Source: Solwaraspora sp. WMMA2065 (GTDB lineage: Bacteria > Actinomycetota > Actinomycetes > Mycobacteriales > Micromonosporaceae). From it: DNA of 64,000 nucleotides. A program made the translations under genes and the position numbers. Positions 18,368 to 28,357 of the stretch are shown here, in pieces. How positions within the stretch are numbered: position 1 is the first letter of the stretch; the number at the start of each line of letters is the position of its first letter. Location: positions 5,022,001-5,086,000 of the forward strand of contig NZ_CP128361.1 in assembly GCF_030345075.1 (NCBI RefSeq), given 5' to 3'. The notes beneath the pieces were generated by a model. That model saw only the letters and a program-made list of their open reading frames with translations. It was not told the DNA's origin and ran no database searches.

Positions 18368-19954
18368 TCAGCTGCCCGAGGGCCGGGGCAGGTCCCGGGT
18401 GACAACCTTGCCGGCGGCGTTGCGCGGCAGCGCCGACAGGAAGATCACATGCCGGGGGACGGCGAACCGGGCGCGGTAGCGGCGCACGTACTCCCGGACC
18501 GCCTCGGCGTCGAGCGTCTCCTCCGGGTGCAGCACCAGGTACGCGGCGAGCCGCTGGCCGTACTCCGCGTCGGGCAGGCCGACCACCGCGGCCTCGCGTA
18601 CCTGCGGTAGCTGGGCCAGCAGGTCGGCGACGTCGGACGGGAAGACGTTCTCCCCGCCGGAGACGATCATGTCGTCGGCCCGGCCGCCGACGAAGAGCAG
18701 CCCGTCGGCGTCGACATGGCCGAGGTCGCCGGTGCCGAGCAGCCCGTGCCGGCGTTCGGCCGTGCCGTCGTCGCTGGTGGTGTAGCCGTCGAAGAGCAGC
18801 TCGTTGCCGACGAAGATCTGCCCGACCTGCCCGGTCGGCACCGGTTCGCCGTCCGGCCCGAGCACCGCCAGCCGGGTGCCGTACGGCGGCCGGCCGGCCG
18901 TGTTCGGTGCCCGGCGCAGGTCGGCCGGAGTGGCGATGGCCGCCCAGGAGACCTCGGTCGACCCGTACAGGTTGTAGAGCACGTCGCCGTACCGGTCCAT
19001 GAACCGGGTGGCGATGCCGCCGCCGAGCGCCGAGCCGCTGACCGCGACCACCCGCAGCCCGGTCGGCTGCTGCCGAGGCTCCGGTACGTCGTGCAGCAGC
19101 CGTTGCAGCATCACCGGTACGGCGAACAACGCGGTGCAGTCGTGCCGGTCGACGGCGGCCAGCGCGGCTGCCGGCTCGAATCGTCGGTGCAGCACCACGG
19201 TGGCCCGCAGCGCGAACGCGATCTGCAGGGCGGCGTACCCCCAGGTGTGGAAGACCGGCGTCGCGATCATGATCCGGTCGTGGACCCGCAGCGGGATCCG
19301 GTCGATGATCGATGCCAGCGGTCCGAACCCGGTCGGGGTCCGTCGCCGGGCGCCCTTCGGGGTGCCGGTGGTGCCGGAGGTGAGCACGATGATGCGGCCG
19401 TCGCGGCGCGGCGGCTCCAGCCGGGTGTCCGTCGGAGCGTCGCGCAGCAGCTGCGCCACCCGGGTCTCGTCGACCCGGACCACCCCGGTGTCGACCTCGA
19501 CCACCTGCTCGCCGAACTCGCGGTCGTGCAGCAGCACCCGCAGCCGCAGCTCGTCGGCGACGGCGGCGAGCTGCGGCCCGGCCAGCCCGGTGTGCAGCAG
19601 TACGGTGTCCGCGCCGAGTAGCCCGGCGGCGACCATCGCGGCCACCATGTCGGGGTGGTTGCGGCAGAGCAGGCCGATCCGGTCCCCGGCGGAAACATCC
19701 AGTGCGGTACGTAGCGCCCCGGCCAGCCGCTCGGCGCGGTCGAGCAGCTCCCGGTAGGTCAGCTGTTGTCCGCCGTCGTCGATGAGCGCGACCCGGCGTG
19801 GATCGCGGGCGGCGGCCTGGCGCAGTTCGCCGACGAGGGTGAACCCCCAGCGACGCAGCGCGGCGAGTTGGGCGACGGTCCGCACCGGCGAGCCGGGGGT
19901 GAGCACCCCGCGTCGGGTCAGCGTGGAAATCAGGAACGGCAGGTCCACCGGCAC
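18368..19954 (-). CDS. AMP-binding acyl-CoA synthetase/ligase
   Basis: A 528-residue adenylate-forming enzyme that activates a carboxylic acid with ATP and usually transfers it to CoA. Visible motifs are the P-loop-like ILTSGTTGTPKGARR (about residues 170-184), YNLYGSTEVS (about 302-311), the hinge TGDLGHVDADGLLFVGGRADD (split across the TGD and GGRADDMI elements) and the C-terminal catalytic lysine in AAGKVVTRDL. The GTG start is preceded by a G-run. It lies downstream of the SCP-2 gene on the same strand, with a hairpin between them. A fatty or sterol-type acid substrate is plausible from that neighbour but not shown. Confidence 0.9.
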   Translation of the reverse strand: MPVDLPFLISTLTRRGVLTPGSPVRTVAQLAALRRWGFTLVGELRQAAARDPRRVALIDDGGQQLTYRELLDRAERLAGALRTALDVSAGDRIGLLCRNHPDMVAAMVAAGLLGADTVLLHTGLAGPQLAAVADELRLRVLLHDREFGEQVVEVDTGVVRVDETRVAQLLRDAPTDTRLEPPRRDGRIIVLTSGTTGTPKGARRRTPTGFGPLASIIDRIPLRVHDRIMIATPVFHTWGYAALQIAFALRATVVLHRRFEPAAALAAVDRHDCTALFAVPVMLQRLLHDVPEPRQQPTGLRVVAVSGSALGGGIATRFMDRYGDVLYNLYGSTEVSWAAIATPADLRRAPNTAGRPPYGTRLAVLGPDGEPVPTGQVGQIFVGNELLFDGYTTSDDGTAERRHGLLGTGDLGHVDADGLLFVGGRADDMIVSGGENVFPSDVADLLAQLPQVREAAVVGLPDAEYGQRLAAYLVLHPEETLDAEAVREYVRRYRARFAVPRHVIFLSALPRNAAGKVVTRDLPRPSGS

Positions 19955-19995
19955 ACACCCCCAGCTGCGGGCGTGACCGGTCGGAGGGATGGTCG

Positions 19996-20029
19996 ACCCC
20001 GCTGATACAGGACACGTATCAGGCGGGGT
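19996..20029 (-). terminator. Inverted repeat between the SCP-2 and acyl-CoA synthetase genes
   Basis: CTGATAC (20002-20008) and GTATCAG (20016-20022) are perfect inverted copies around a 7-base loop; a C4G/CG4 extension pairs outward with one bulged G. It starts 14 bases beyond the SCP-2 stop and about 40 bases before the ligase start, so it may terminate the first gene, act as an operator for the second (TetR-like geometry), or both. Confidence 0.5.
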
Positions 20030-20042
20030 TACGGATCGGTGG

Positions 20043-20495
20043 TCAGCTCTTGGGGATGTCGAACAGGTTGGGGATCTGGGCGGCGAGTCCGAGATCGCCC
20101 TTGGCCTTGAGTTTGCCGGTCATGAACATCATCATCGGGTTCGCCGTGCCGGCGACGACCTTGAGGAAGTCGACCGGTCCGAGGGTCAGGCTCAGCCGCG
20201 GTTCGCGCTCGGCGGCCGGGGATACCACGCAGGTGCCGTTGTCGACGACGATCTCGTAGGTGTCGGTGCCGCCGTCCGGCCGGCCGGTGATGTTCCAGTG
20301 GATCACCGCGCTGGTGGCGCCGGCCTTCTCCGGACGGAACAGCACGGGCATCCGGTTGAACACCTCGTCGAGGACCTTGCCGCGCAGGTCGCCCTGCATC
20401 ACCTCGGCGATCTTGGAATCCGGGGTGGTCTTGACCAGCTTGCTGAACTCCTTGGCGTCGATGGACGCGAAGTTGGCCGGGTCGAACTCGGTCAT
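20043..20495 (-). CDS. SCP-2 sterol-transfer family protein
   Basis: A 150-residue SCP-2-fold protein without signal peptide. A typical pattern is seen: an early helix (AKEFSKLVKTTPDSKIAEVM), a central beta sheet (AVIHWNITG, DTYEIVVDNGTCVV, LSLTLGPVDFLKVVAGTANP) and a C-terminal hydrophobic helix MMMFMTGKLKAKGDLGLAAQ. Such proteins bind lipids, CoA esters or sterol-like molecules. GGAGGGG precedes the ATG by about seven bases. It sits before the acyl-CoA synthetase on the same strand. Confidence 0.88.
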   Translation of the reverse strand: MTEFDPANFASIDAKEFSKLVKTTPDSKIAEVMQGDLRGKVLDEVFNRMPVLFRPEKAGATSAVIHWNITGRPDGGTDTYEIVVDNGTCVVSPAAEREPRLSLTLGPVDFLKVVAGTANPMMMFMTGKLKAKGDLGLAAQIPNLFDIPKS

Positions 20496-20533
20496 CGCAT
20501 ACCCCTCCAGATCGGAACGTCGGGCCTACCTTA

Positions 20534-20547
20534 GCGTAATGTTACGC
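20534..20547 (-). promoter_or_regulatory. Perfect 14-bp palindrome in the SCP-2 promoter
   Basis: GCGTAA-TG-TTACGC is self-complementary and overlaps the region just upstream of a TAAGGT box on the minus strand (20528-20533), about 40 bases before the SCP-2 start. A palindrome overlapping a promoter is typical of a TetR- or MarR-family operator; the regulator is not in this window. Confidence 0.5.
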
Positions 20548-20626
20548 GTCGGTAGGTTCGGCCGGTGGGGCCTGACGCGGACCCCAGCCGCTGCGGGGGC
20601 CCGACCACCCGTAGAGTCGGGCGTGC

Positions 20627-20983
20627 TCAGTCCTCGCCCCGGTAGACGCAGCCGGAGGTGCAGGTTTCCCGGACCGTAACCGCTGACAACGGCAACTGAC
20701 CGGCAAGTCGCTGCCAGATCCATCGGGCCAGCACTTCGCTCGTCGGGTTCTCCAGCCCGGCGATCTCGTTGAGATAGTGGTGGTCGAGTTGCTCTCGGAC
20801 CGGTGCGAACGCCTGCTTGAGGTCACCGAAGTCGATCACCCAACCGGTGCGCGCTCCGACCTGGCCACTGACGTGCACGGTGACCCGGTACGAGTGTCCG
20901 TGCAGGCGGGCGCACTTGTGGCCTTCGGGTACGTAAGGCAGCCGGTGTGCGGCCTCGAAGGTGAACTCCCGAAAGATCTCCAT
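20627..20983 (-). CDS. queD: 6-carboxy-tetrahydropterin synthase
   Basis: First dedicated step of 7-deazaguanine synthesis, turning dihydroneopterin triphosphate into 6-carboxytetrahydropterin. The 118 residues contain the zinc/catalytic set of the PTPS fold: [21 protein letters not shown] has one zinc His in AAHR, the catalytic Cys in HKC and the other two zinc His in HGHS; DFGDLK follows, then NPTSEVLA and a glutamate in VRETCTSG. The start at 20983 overlaps the queE stop (TGATG). The longer open frame to 21028 is not used. Confidence 0.93.
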   Translation of the reverse strand: MEIFREFTFEAAHRLPYVPEGHKCARLHGHSYRVTVHVSGQVGARTGWVIDFGDLKQAFAPVREQLDHHYLNEIAGLENPTSEVLARWIWQRLAGQLPLSAVTVRETCTSGCVYRGED

Positions 20984-21630
20984 CAGGCAATCCCAATGTA
21001 TTTGTGAGTCTGTAAACTCAGACGCCACTGCGGATTCTCTAGGCAGTACCGCACCGCAGCCGCAGTATTGGCGACTCGATCCGGCCCGTCCATCGGCTGC
21101 AGCAGAAAATGGCCGAAGTCGAGGTGCTCGAAGCGGGCCGGGTCGGCCTCCGGCTGGGGAAAGACGAGCTTCAGGTCGTCACCCCGGGTGAGTAACACAT
21201 CCGCGCCGGCCTTGGGACTGACACAGATCCAGTCGATGCCCGCAGGTGCGGGCAGAGTGCCGTTGGTCTCGACCGCGACCTCGAAGCCTGCTTCGTGCAG
21301 GGCGGTCACGGCCGCCTCGTCCAGCTGCAACAGTGGTTCGCCGCCGGTGCACACCACATACCGTCGGCTGCGGGGGTGCGCCCGCCCTTGCCAAGCCTCG
21401 GCGACGGCGGTGGCCAGCTCGTCGGCGGACGGGAACCGCCCGCCCCCGGTGCCGTCGGTGCCGACGAAGTCGGTATCGCAGAATTGGCAGATCGCACGAT
21501 GTCGATCGCGTTCCCGCCCGGTCCAGAGGTTGCAACTAGTGAATCGGCAAAAGACTGCGGGGCGACCGGCATGCGTACCCTCGCCCTGAAGCGTGTAAAA
21601 GATTTCCTTGACCCGGTACACGCCGATCAT
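20983..21630 (-). CDS. queE: 7-carboxy-7-deazaguanine synthase, radical SAM
   Basis: Radical S-adenosylmethionine enzyme that contracts 6-carboxytetrahydropterin to 7-carboxy-7-deazaguanine. At 215 residues it has the long QueE cluster loop: Cys in FTSCNLW, then about 14 residues, then CQFC, with [19 protein letters not shown] at the N-terminus and a SAM-binding CTGGEPLLQ (about residues 93-101). The C-terminal [10 protein letters not shown] is the usual family ending. Starts within the queC stop (ATGA) and overlaps queD by one base, so the three genes are translationally coupled. Confidence 0.95.
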   Translation of the reverse strand: MIGVYRVKEIFYTLQGEGTHAGRPAVFCRFTSCNLWTGRERDRHRAICQFCDTDFVGTDGTGGGRFPSADELATAVAEAWQGRAHPRSRRYVVCTGGEPLLQLDEAAVTALHEAGFEVAVETNGTLPAPAGIDWICVSPKAGADVLLTRGDDLKLVFPQPEADPARFEHLDFGHFLLQPMDGPDRVANTAAAVRYCLENPQWRLSLQTHKYIGIA

Positions 21631-22340
21631 CCGTCGCCGGAGATGGCAGGATCGATCATGCCGAGCTCGGCGAAACCGCGTTGACGGAGCAGGCAGGAGT
21701 CGCAGCTGCCGCAGGCTCTGTCGTCGATCGGGTCGTAGCAGCTGTGGGTCCAGGCGAAGTCGACCCCCAGCTCCAGGCCCCGCTGGATGATCGCGGCCTT
21801 GGTCAGCCGGATCAACGGGGTGTGGATGCGCAACCGCTGTTGCCCCTCGACGCCGGCCTTGGTGGCAAGATTGGCCATCGCCTCGTACGCAGCGATGTAC
21901 TCAGGGCGGCAGTCCGGGTAGCCGCTGTAGTCCAGTGCGTTGACCCCGATGAATATGTCCGACGCGTTCAGGGTCTCCGCCCAGGCCAGCGCGAACGACA
22001 GGAAGATCGTGTTGCGTGCCGGTACGTAAGTGACCGGGATGGTATCGTCCATCTCGTCGGGGTTGGTACGGTGCGGTACCGCGAGCGCGTCGTCGGTCAG
22101 CGCGGACCCGCCGAAGGCCCGCAGATCGATGTCGGCGACGATGTGTTGGGCGGCGCCGAGCGCCTTCGTCACGCGGGCGGCGGCGTCAAGTTCGACAGTG
22201 TGTCGCTGCCCGTACCGAAAACTGAGCGTGTGGGCCCGGTAGCCCTCGTGTATCGCGATCGCGAGCGCCGTCGTGGAGTCGAGGCCGCCGCTGAGCAGCA
22301 CCACAGCATTCCGCGTCCCTGTCGGCAGGTGCTCCGTCAC
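21627..22340 (-). CDS. queC: 7-cyano-7-deazaguanine (preQ0) synthase
   Basis: ATP-dependent conversion of 7-carboxy-7-deazaguanine and ammonia to preQ0. The 237 residues begin with the PP-loop [10 protein letters not shown] (residues about 17-26), and the zinc site at the C-terminus has the CYDP...CGSCDSC arrangement. [15 protein letters not shown] and [20 protein letters not shown] are typical. A GTG start is used with a G-rich stretch upstream, and a TATGCT box on the minus strand at 22382-22387 could be its -10. First gene of the coupled queC-queE-queD unit. Confidence 0.95.
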   Translation of the reverse strand: MTEHLPTGTRNAVVLLSGGLDSTTALAIAIHEGYRAHTLSFRYGQRHTVELDAAARVTKALGAAQHIVADIDLRAFGGSALTDDALAVPHRTNPDEMDDTIPVTYVPARNTIFLSFALAWAETLNASDIFIGVNALDYSGYPDCRPEYIAAYEAMANLATKAGVEGQQRLRIHTPLIRLTKAAIIQRGLELGVDFAWTHSCYDPIDDRACGSCDSCLLRQRGFAELGMIDPAISGDG

Positions 22341-22570
22341 CTTCCACCCCCGTCCATCGGCACAGGTCTAGCCAGCTGGCAAGCATACCCAGCGTGCCGC
22401 CGGAGCCTCGCTCAGGGCCGGCGTTCCGGCCGGGAGCGGAGTCCTCGTATCAGTCCATTCGAGTGGGGTGTTGTTCCGTTGGTGACCAGGGGAATACCCG
22501 TTCCTTGCGGGCGGGGAGGAAGCCAAGCGTTGTGGGCGTTCAGGCAGGCCCTTCATCAGGCGGCCGTGGC

Positions 22571-22942
22571 TCAGCGCCGGTAGGTGCTCGACGCTGCCAG
22601 CGCGATGCCGCCCCGGACGTTGAAGTCAACCGTGACCTTGAGAAAGACGGGGTCGAGTGCGGCTACCAGATCATCCCGCATCCTCGTGGCCAGGTGCTCG
22701 TGGAAGATGCCTTCATCCCGGAAGGTCTCCAGGTAGAGCTTGAGGCTTTTGGTTTCCACACCCCGGTCACCCGGACGGTAGTCGATCCGGATGGTCGCCC
22801 AGTCCGGCTGCCCCGTGATGGGGCAGCGGCAGGTGAACTCCCGGCAGTCGATCGTGATTTCCTGCGAGCTGTCCGTGATCGGAAAGGTGTCGAGTGTCCC
22901 GTCAGGCTTGGCCTGCGCCTGCCCGAGCTTAGTCAGCGCCAT
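22571..22942 (-). CDS. queF: NADPH-dependent 7-cyano-7-deazaguanine reductase
   Basis: Reduces preQ0 to preQ1, the step that commits the pathway to tRNA queuosine instead of archaeosine or antibiotics. The 123 residues match the short unimodular QueF type. The active cysteine is in EFTCRCPITGQPDWA (about residues 33-47), and the NADPH/substrate element is ETKSLKLYLETFRDEGIFHE. The ATG at 22942 is the right start because the open frame upstream lacks homology. It is 230 bases from queC on the same strand and probably has its own promoter. Confidence 0.93.
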   Translation of the reverse strand: MALTKLGQAQAKPDGTLDTFPITDSSQEITIDCREFTCRCPITGQPDWATIRIDYRPGDRGVETKSLKLYLETFRDEGIFHEHLATRMRDDLVAALDPVFLKVTVDFNVRGGIALAASSTYRR

Positions 22943-24249
<1,307 letters not shown>

Positions 24250-24320
24250 CTTTCGCTGAGCCTTCAGAAGAACTGGAACGAGCGGAGTCGCGGCTCAGGG
24301 AGGACTGAGACCACCTGGTC

Positions 24321-25232
24321 TCACCCCTTGTGGATCGCTATCAGCTCCTCCGACGCCAGGCTGGCCCGTGAAATGCGCCAACCCCGATCGCGGGCCAGCT
24401 CGGCGAGCTCCTCGACATGTCGAGACACGAAGACCGCAGCTCGACCGTTCATGGCCCGGGTGGGGAACGAAACCACCACGTCGCGGCAGTCCAGTCGGTC
24501 GATCAGCGCCTGCCCGGCACCAGTACGGCGTCCCTCCATGCAGTGGTACGTCTTGAGCAGTAGCGCCAGGTCGGCGCTCACCTGCCGGCCGTCGGCGAGC
24601 ACATCCTCGTGCTGGACCTCGCAGTCCGGGTAGGCTCGTGCCAGAAATGCGTTGCCCAACCCTACCAACGACGCGTTGAAGTCGTAGCCGACGTACCGGG
24701 CCTCGCTGACCTGCCTCAACCAGGGCAGGGTGAACGGGTTCAGCGCGCACGCGAGGTCCGCCACCGTCCGTGGCGGCGGTACCAGTCCGAACAGGACGGG
24801 GTAGAAGTCGTCGAGGTCGGGCAGACGCTCGGCGGTGGAGAAGTGGCCGCCCAGCATCTGCCGGCACCAGTCCCGCCGGCCCTGGGGATCGTCGAGATCG
24901 GCTCGGTCGACCGCCCGTCGTAGCGCCGGTGGCCGGGCGGTGAGCAGATGCAACGCAGCCACTTTGTGCAACCGGGCCCGGACCCGCCGTTCCAGCTCGG
25001 CCGGGTCGCCAGTGCCCCGCCCTTCCCGCCGTACCAGGTCGACAATGGTCTCCGGGTGGATGTCGCGGTATTTGGCGGCCGAGGTGATCCGGGCGATCAC
25101 CTTGTGGACGGCGGGAGGTTCGGCGGTTCGTGCTGGGGACGCGGCGATGCCCGGCGGGTGGGCACCTGCTGGTCGCAGCCTGGCCAGTGGTTGGTCGTGG
25201 TCCGGCGCCCGGTCCGGTGGAGGTGCGGTCAC
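24321..25232 (-). CDS. Divergent FmrO/Sgm-family rRNA-type methyltransferase
   Basis: A 303-residue member of the FmrO (m7G1405 methyltransferase) family, clearly related to the neighbouring Sgm-like protein but distant. Shared landmarks are AAKYRDIHPETI (about residues 52-63; KSRRYQTVA in Sgm), FSTAERLPDLDDFYPVLF (131-148), the SAM motif DLACALNPFTLPWL (159-172), LLLKTYHCMEGRRTGAG (224-240) and VVSFPTRAMNGR (253-264). The first 35 residues are a Pro/Ala-rich extension. The GTG at 25232 lies seven bases beyond the tgt stop, so it is co-transcribed with tgt; a TTG at 25280 is a weaker alternative. Target unknown: rRNA is likely from the family, tRNA possible from the context. Confidence 0.88.
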   Translation of the reverse strand: MTAPPPDRAPDHDQPLARLRPAGAHPPGIAASPARTAEPPAVHKVIARITSAAKYRDIHPETIVDLVRREGRGTGDPAELERRVRARLHKVAALHLLTARPPALRRAVDRADLDDPQGRRDWCRQMLGGHFSTAERLPDLDDFYPVLFGLVPPPRTVADLACALNPFTLPWLRQVSEARYVGYDFNASLVGLGNAFLARAYPDCEVQHEDVLADGRQVSADLALLLKTYHCMEGRRTGAGQALIDRLDCRDVVVSFPTRAMNGRAAVFVSRHVEELAELARDRGWRISRASLASEELIAIHKG

Positions 25233-25239
25233 CGGCCGG

Positions 25240-26415
25240 TCATCCCTGCCCGCCCGGCTCGGGTGCGGCGGATCCGGCAAGCTGGCCGGACCGGATCATC
25301 TCCAGCAGGCGGGTGTAGAAGCGAAGATTGTGCAGGGTGGCGAGCCGGTCCGCCAGTCCGTCCTTCACCCGGAACAGGTGGTGCAGATAGCTGCGGCTGT
25401 ACCGCTGGCAGGTCGGACAGTCGCAGGTCGGGCAGATCGGCTGGTCCTTGCGGGAATTCTCCTCGTCGAGGATGTAGATGTTCTGGTAGAAGCTCCGATC
25501 CGGAGTGAGCTGCCGGCTGGCGATATCAGGTTTGAACGCGTAAAGGCGGCCATGCCGGGCATCCCGGGTCGGGATCGTGCAGTCGAAGATCCATCGAGTG
25601 TCGAGTCCGCAGAGGGAGACCAGATGCTCGGGCCGGCCGACTCCGAGGGCGAACAGCGGCGCGTCGGGTGGAGTGATCCGGGCGAGCAGGGCGAACATGT
25701 CGCGCTCCAACTCGCCAGCGGAGTTCAGCGGCCAGCCGCCGAATCCGAACCCCTGCGCCCCCGACTCGACGAGGGCGTCGACGCAGCGTTGGCGCAGCGT
25801 CGGATCGGTACCGCCCTGGACCACCCCGACCAACAGGGGCGGCTCCGATGTCCGGCGCTGCCGACACTGGAGGTCGTACGCCTGTCGGGCCTGCCGGAAC
25901 CAGCGGATCGTGCGCTCGGTGGAAGCGAGCTGCTGAGCCGGGGAGTCCTCCGGGCCGGTGCAGTCATCGAGGGCGATCACCACGTCGGATCGGAGGCCGA
26001 ACTGCCATTCGATGACCTTCTCGGGGGTGAGCACGATCTTCTTCGTGTCCGGTGACTCTTGGAAAGTCACCCCGTTCGATCGGATTGACCCAATTTGTCC
26101 CCGTTTGCGGATCAGGGAGAGGATCTGAAACCCGCCGGAATCTGAGACGATCACACCGTCCCAGGCCATGAAGTGGTGTAGCCCGCCGGCCCGTCGGACG
26201 GCCTGGAGCCCGGGGCGCTGCGCCAGGTGCATGGCGTTCACCATCACCGCCTGGATTCCCACTGTTGCCAGATCACGGCTGTCGACCGCGCGGACCGAGG
26301 CCCGTGTGCCGTCGGGCAGGAAGGTCGGCAGAACGATCGAACCGTGCCCGGTCTCCAGCCGGTGCCCGGCCTGCAATCGGTGCCCAGCGGGAGCGGCAGG
26401 GTCTGCGGAAATCAT
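25240..26415 (-). CDS. tgt: tRNA-guanine transglycosylase
   Basis: Exchanges guanine 34 of GUN-anticodon tRNAs for preQ1, the insertion step of queuosine modification. The 391 residues show SDSGGFQILS (about 125-134, first catalytic Asp), GVVQGG for base recognition, FDCTIPTRDARHG with the nucleophile Asp (about 291-303) and the zinc site CDCPTCQRYSRSYLHHL. An ATG at 26415 with GAGGAG about eight bases upstream is preferred to the long open-frame start at 26592. It heads the transcript that continues into the FmrO-like methyltransferase. The zinc region has an extra CPTC just before the usual set. Confidence 0.94.
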   Translation of the reverse strand: MISADPAAPAGHRLQAGHRLETGHGSIVLPTFLPDGTRASVRAVDSRDLATVGIQAVMVNAMHLAQRPGLQAVRRAGGLHHFMAWDGVIVSDSGGFQILSLIRKRGQIGSIRSNGVTFQESPDTKKIVLTPEKVIEWQFGLRSDVVIALDDCTGPEDSPAQQLASTERTIRWFRQARQAYDLQCRQRRTSEPPLLVGVVQGGTDPTLRQRCVDALVESGAQGFGFGGWPLNSAGELERDMFALLARITPPDAPLFALGVGRPEHLVSLCGLDTRWIFDCTIPTRDARHGRLYAFKPDIASRQLTPDRSFYQNIYILDEENSRKDQPICPTCDCPTCQRYSRSYLHHLFRVKDGLADRLATLHNLRFYTRLLEMIRSGQLAGSAAPEPGGQG

Positions 26416-26787
26416 CAGGTCGCAGCTCCTCGACGGCGGCAGACGGCTTCCCCACGATACGCGACCCGCCGGACGCCATCTCGGTCGCCGCCCGGACGGG
26501 CGGCTGACTGGTAGGTCTTGACCGGGCTGTCCTTGCCGGACCGGCATATGTCCTTCTCGGACATGCACGTGCAGGGGCTCGAACGCTACCACTGTCCGGC
26601 GGCATTTTCCTGGCCGGCCCTACGGTGAATCCTGCTGAACAGCATTTCCTTATGGTCCGATCATGGACTGGCGTTCCGGTCGCCAGATGGCAGCCGGGCT
26701 CAACCGACTCTCATCACCCTGATGTGCAGCTGAATCCGGATTCGCTCTGGTCGGTCAACACAAGGGTGACCATTGGCCGTGGAGCAT
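26416..26787. other. Intergenic region upstream of tgt
   Basis: No gene seen in about 370 bases. On the tgt strand it would be the leader and promoter. It contains an ATGTCC/GGACAT hairpin with a 5-base loop (26548-26564) and a tight 8-bp GCCGCCCG/CGGGCGGC hairpin (26487-26504). TATCGT on the minus strand around 26456-26461 could be a -10 element about 40 bases before the start. I looked for a preQ1 riboswitch and did not find a match. Confidence 0.5.
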
Positions 26788-28062
26788 CTACTCGGTCGGC
26801 GGCTGATACGAAAGTGCCTGCGGCGGGTGGACGTCGCCGGTCCGTCGCGTCCCGGGGCCGAGTAGTCCGCCGGCGGCGAACCGCAGGGCGGCACCAACCA
26901 GGATCGCCAGAAGGCCGCTGACAACGAGCGGACCCAGCGTGCGCCCAGTGACCGGAAGGCCGTCATCCGATGTGCCGTCGCCCGGTTCCTCGCTCACCGG
27001 CGGTCCTTCCCCGACATACCGGAATGCGATCTCGTTGGAGGTGCCGACCGGGGTGCGTACGGAAATCGTCGTCGTGCCGGCCTCACAGGCGGGAGTCGGG
27101 AAGGTCAACACGTTGAATGCGCCACTGACCGTGACGACCTCCGGCCCGAGCGTCTGGCCGCAGATTGTCACCCGGGTCTGCCCGGGAACGAAGCCAGTGC
27201 CGCTGACCGTCGCCGTGGTGCCGCCGGCGGCGGTTCCTTCACCGGGGTTGACCGAGTCGATCCAGGGCGTGGCATCGCTGTGATACGTGGAGTCGGTGAG
27301 CGTGTCGATACCCGCAGGTCCTGGTGATGTCGGATCGGTCGGCGGTGTCGGCCGCACGCACGCTGCCTCGGCGACGGTCACCGTGCCGGCCGGAACCGTG
27401 ACCGAGCCATCGGCCGTGTCGCCGGCGATCTCGAAGGTCGCCGTGGCGGCGGTGGCGGCGGTGACGCGGGTGCCGAGCTCGCGGATCTCGGTTCCGGTGA
27501 CGCTCGCGGTCAGCCGCGCGCCGGTCAGCCCGGTAACCGGCAGCGGCCGGCTCGACGTGATCGGTGACCCTTCGACAGGCAGGCTGACGGCTGCACCGAA
27601 CACGGTCAGCCCGTCGAGCGCCGTCTCCACCGCCGCCCGCCGGTCCGCTCCACAGCTCACCGAGGCGGAAGCCGCGGTCACCGTCAGTGCGGGTACGCCG
27701 AGAACACTGACGGCCAGGTCGCTGACCGTGCCGGACCCGGTGCTGTGGTACGGCCATCTGGTGACGGACACCTCCTCGACCGTCCCGCTGGCCGACACAC
27801 CGACGGCCGTCGGCAGGACGACCTCGATCGCGGGTCCGCTGTCGGTGCCGGGCTTCGGCGGGGCGGTGGCGCTGCCGACGATGGCGTCCGCGTCGATCAC
27901 GGTGGTGCCGAGAATGTCTGCGGCGAGGTCGAATCGGACGCCGACGGCGTGCCCGTCACCTTCCGTTGCCGTGACGGGCCCGGACACGGACAGGCTGGCG
28001 AGCGCTCCGGCCAGGGCTGCGACGGTGAGCATGGATGTATTGCGGCGTGTGGTGGTACGCAC
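26788..28062 (-). CDS. Secreted surface protein with IPT/TIG domain and LPVTG motif
   Basis: A 424-residue exported protein: signal peptide (residues 1-32), a long beta-rich domain (about 38-245) of the kind found in choice-of-anchor proteins, and an IPT/TIG Ig-like domain (about 265-350; PWIDSVNPGEGTAAGGTTATVSG and the VTICGQTL strand, with a Cys pair). Near the C-terminus LPVTG is followed by a hydrophobic helix (LGPLVVSGLLAILVGAALRFA), a sortase-type layout. The tail after the helix is about 30 residues and not strongly basic, which is unusual for sortase substrates; it may simply be membrane-anchored. Role probably cell-surface adhesion or matrix, not proven. Confidence 0.78.
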   Translation of the reverse strand: MRTTTRRNTSMLTVAALAGALASLSVSGPVTATEGDGHAVGVRFDLAADILGTTVIDADAIVGSATAPPKPGTDSGPAIEVVLPTAVGVSASGTVEEVSVTRWPYHSTGSGTVSDLAVSVLGVPALTVTAASASVSCGADRRAAVETALDGLTVFGAAVSLPVEGSPITSSRPLPVTGLTGARLTASVTGTEIRELGTRVTAATAATATFEIAGDTADGSVTVPAGTVTVAEAACVRPTPPTDPTSPGPAGIDTLTDSTYHSDATPWIDSVNPGEGTAAGGTTATVSGTGFVPGQTRVTICGQTLGPEVVTVSGAFNVLTFPTPACEAGTTTISVRTPVGTSNEIAFRYVGEGPPVSEEPGDGTSDDGLPVTGRTLGPLVVSGLLAILVGAALRFAAGGLLGPGTRRTGDVHPPQALSYQPPTE

Positions 28063-28201
28063 AGTTCCTCGTCTCGGACTTCGGCATCACACCGCGCCAG
28101 GTGGGGATACGACTCGCACTGGCGGGCAGGAGCAGGAGTGGTGTGGCCGGAAGAATTCGGCAACGACAGGCTGAACGAGAGAAAATGCGACCAGTTACGC
28201 A

Positions 28202-28230
28202 ATTATCGCTAGATTGGCCAGATCGGTCAG
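28202..28230 (-). promoter_or_regulatory. Candidate promoter of the surface protein gene
   Basis: On the minus strand CTGACC (28225-28230) and GATAAT (28202-28207) are separated by 17 bases, a good vegetative promoter layout in an unusually AT-rich stretch. It would give a leader of about 130 bases for the gene starting at 28062. Confidence 0.45.
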
Positions 28231-28357
28231 ATCGTGACCGACTGCCAGGGTGCTGGTGCAGCTACGGAGCACGAGGAACGCCGAGAGGGTCAGCGGTCCG
28301 CCGGTGCTCGCCGGCTGCCCGGCAGTGCCGGCAGGTCGGCATGTCAGACTGCCGTAC

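Noticed and set aside
22341-22570. preQ1 riboswitch before the que genes
   Set aside because: No stem-loop followed by the A-rich tail and C-rich loop of preQ1-I or -II classes could be recognised here or upstream of tgt.
25233-25280. TTG start at 25280 for the FmrO-like gene
   Set aside because: It would overlap the end of tgt by 41 bases and lacks a ribosome-binding site. GTG 25232 fits the operon spacing.
26520-26610. Possible tRNA (a GCTCGAA T-loop-like stretch with a hairpin before it)
   Set aside because: No acceptor stem or anticodon arm of tRNA geometry can be formed.
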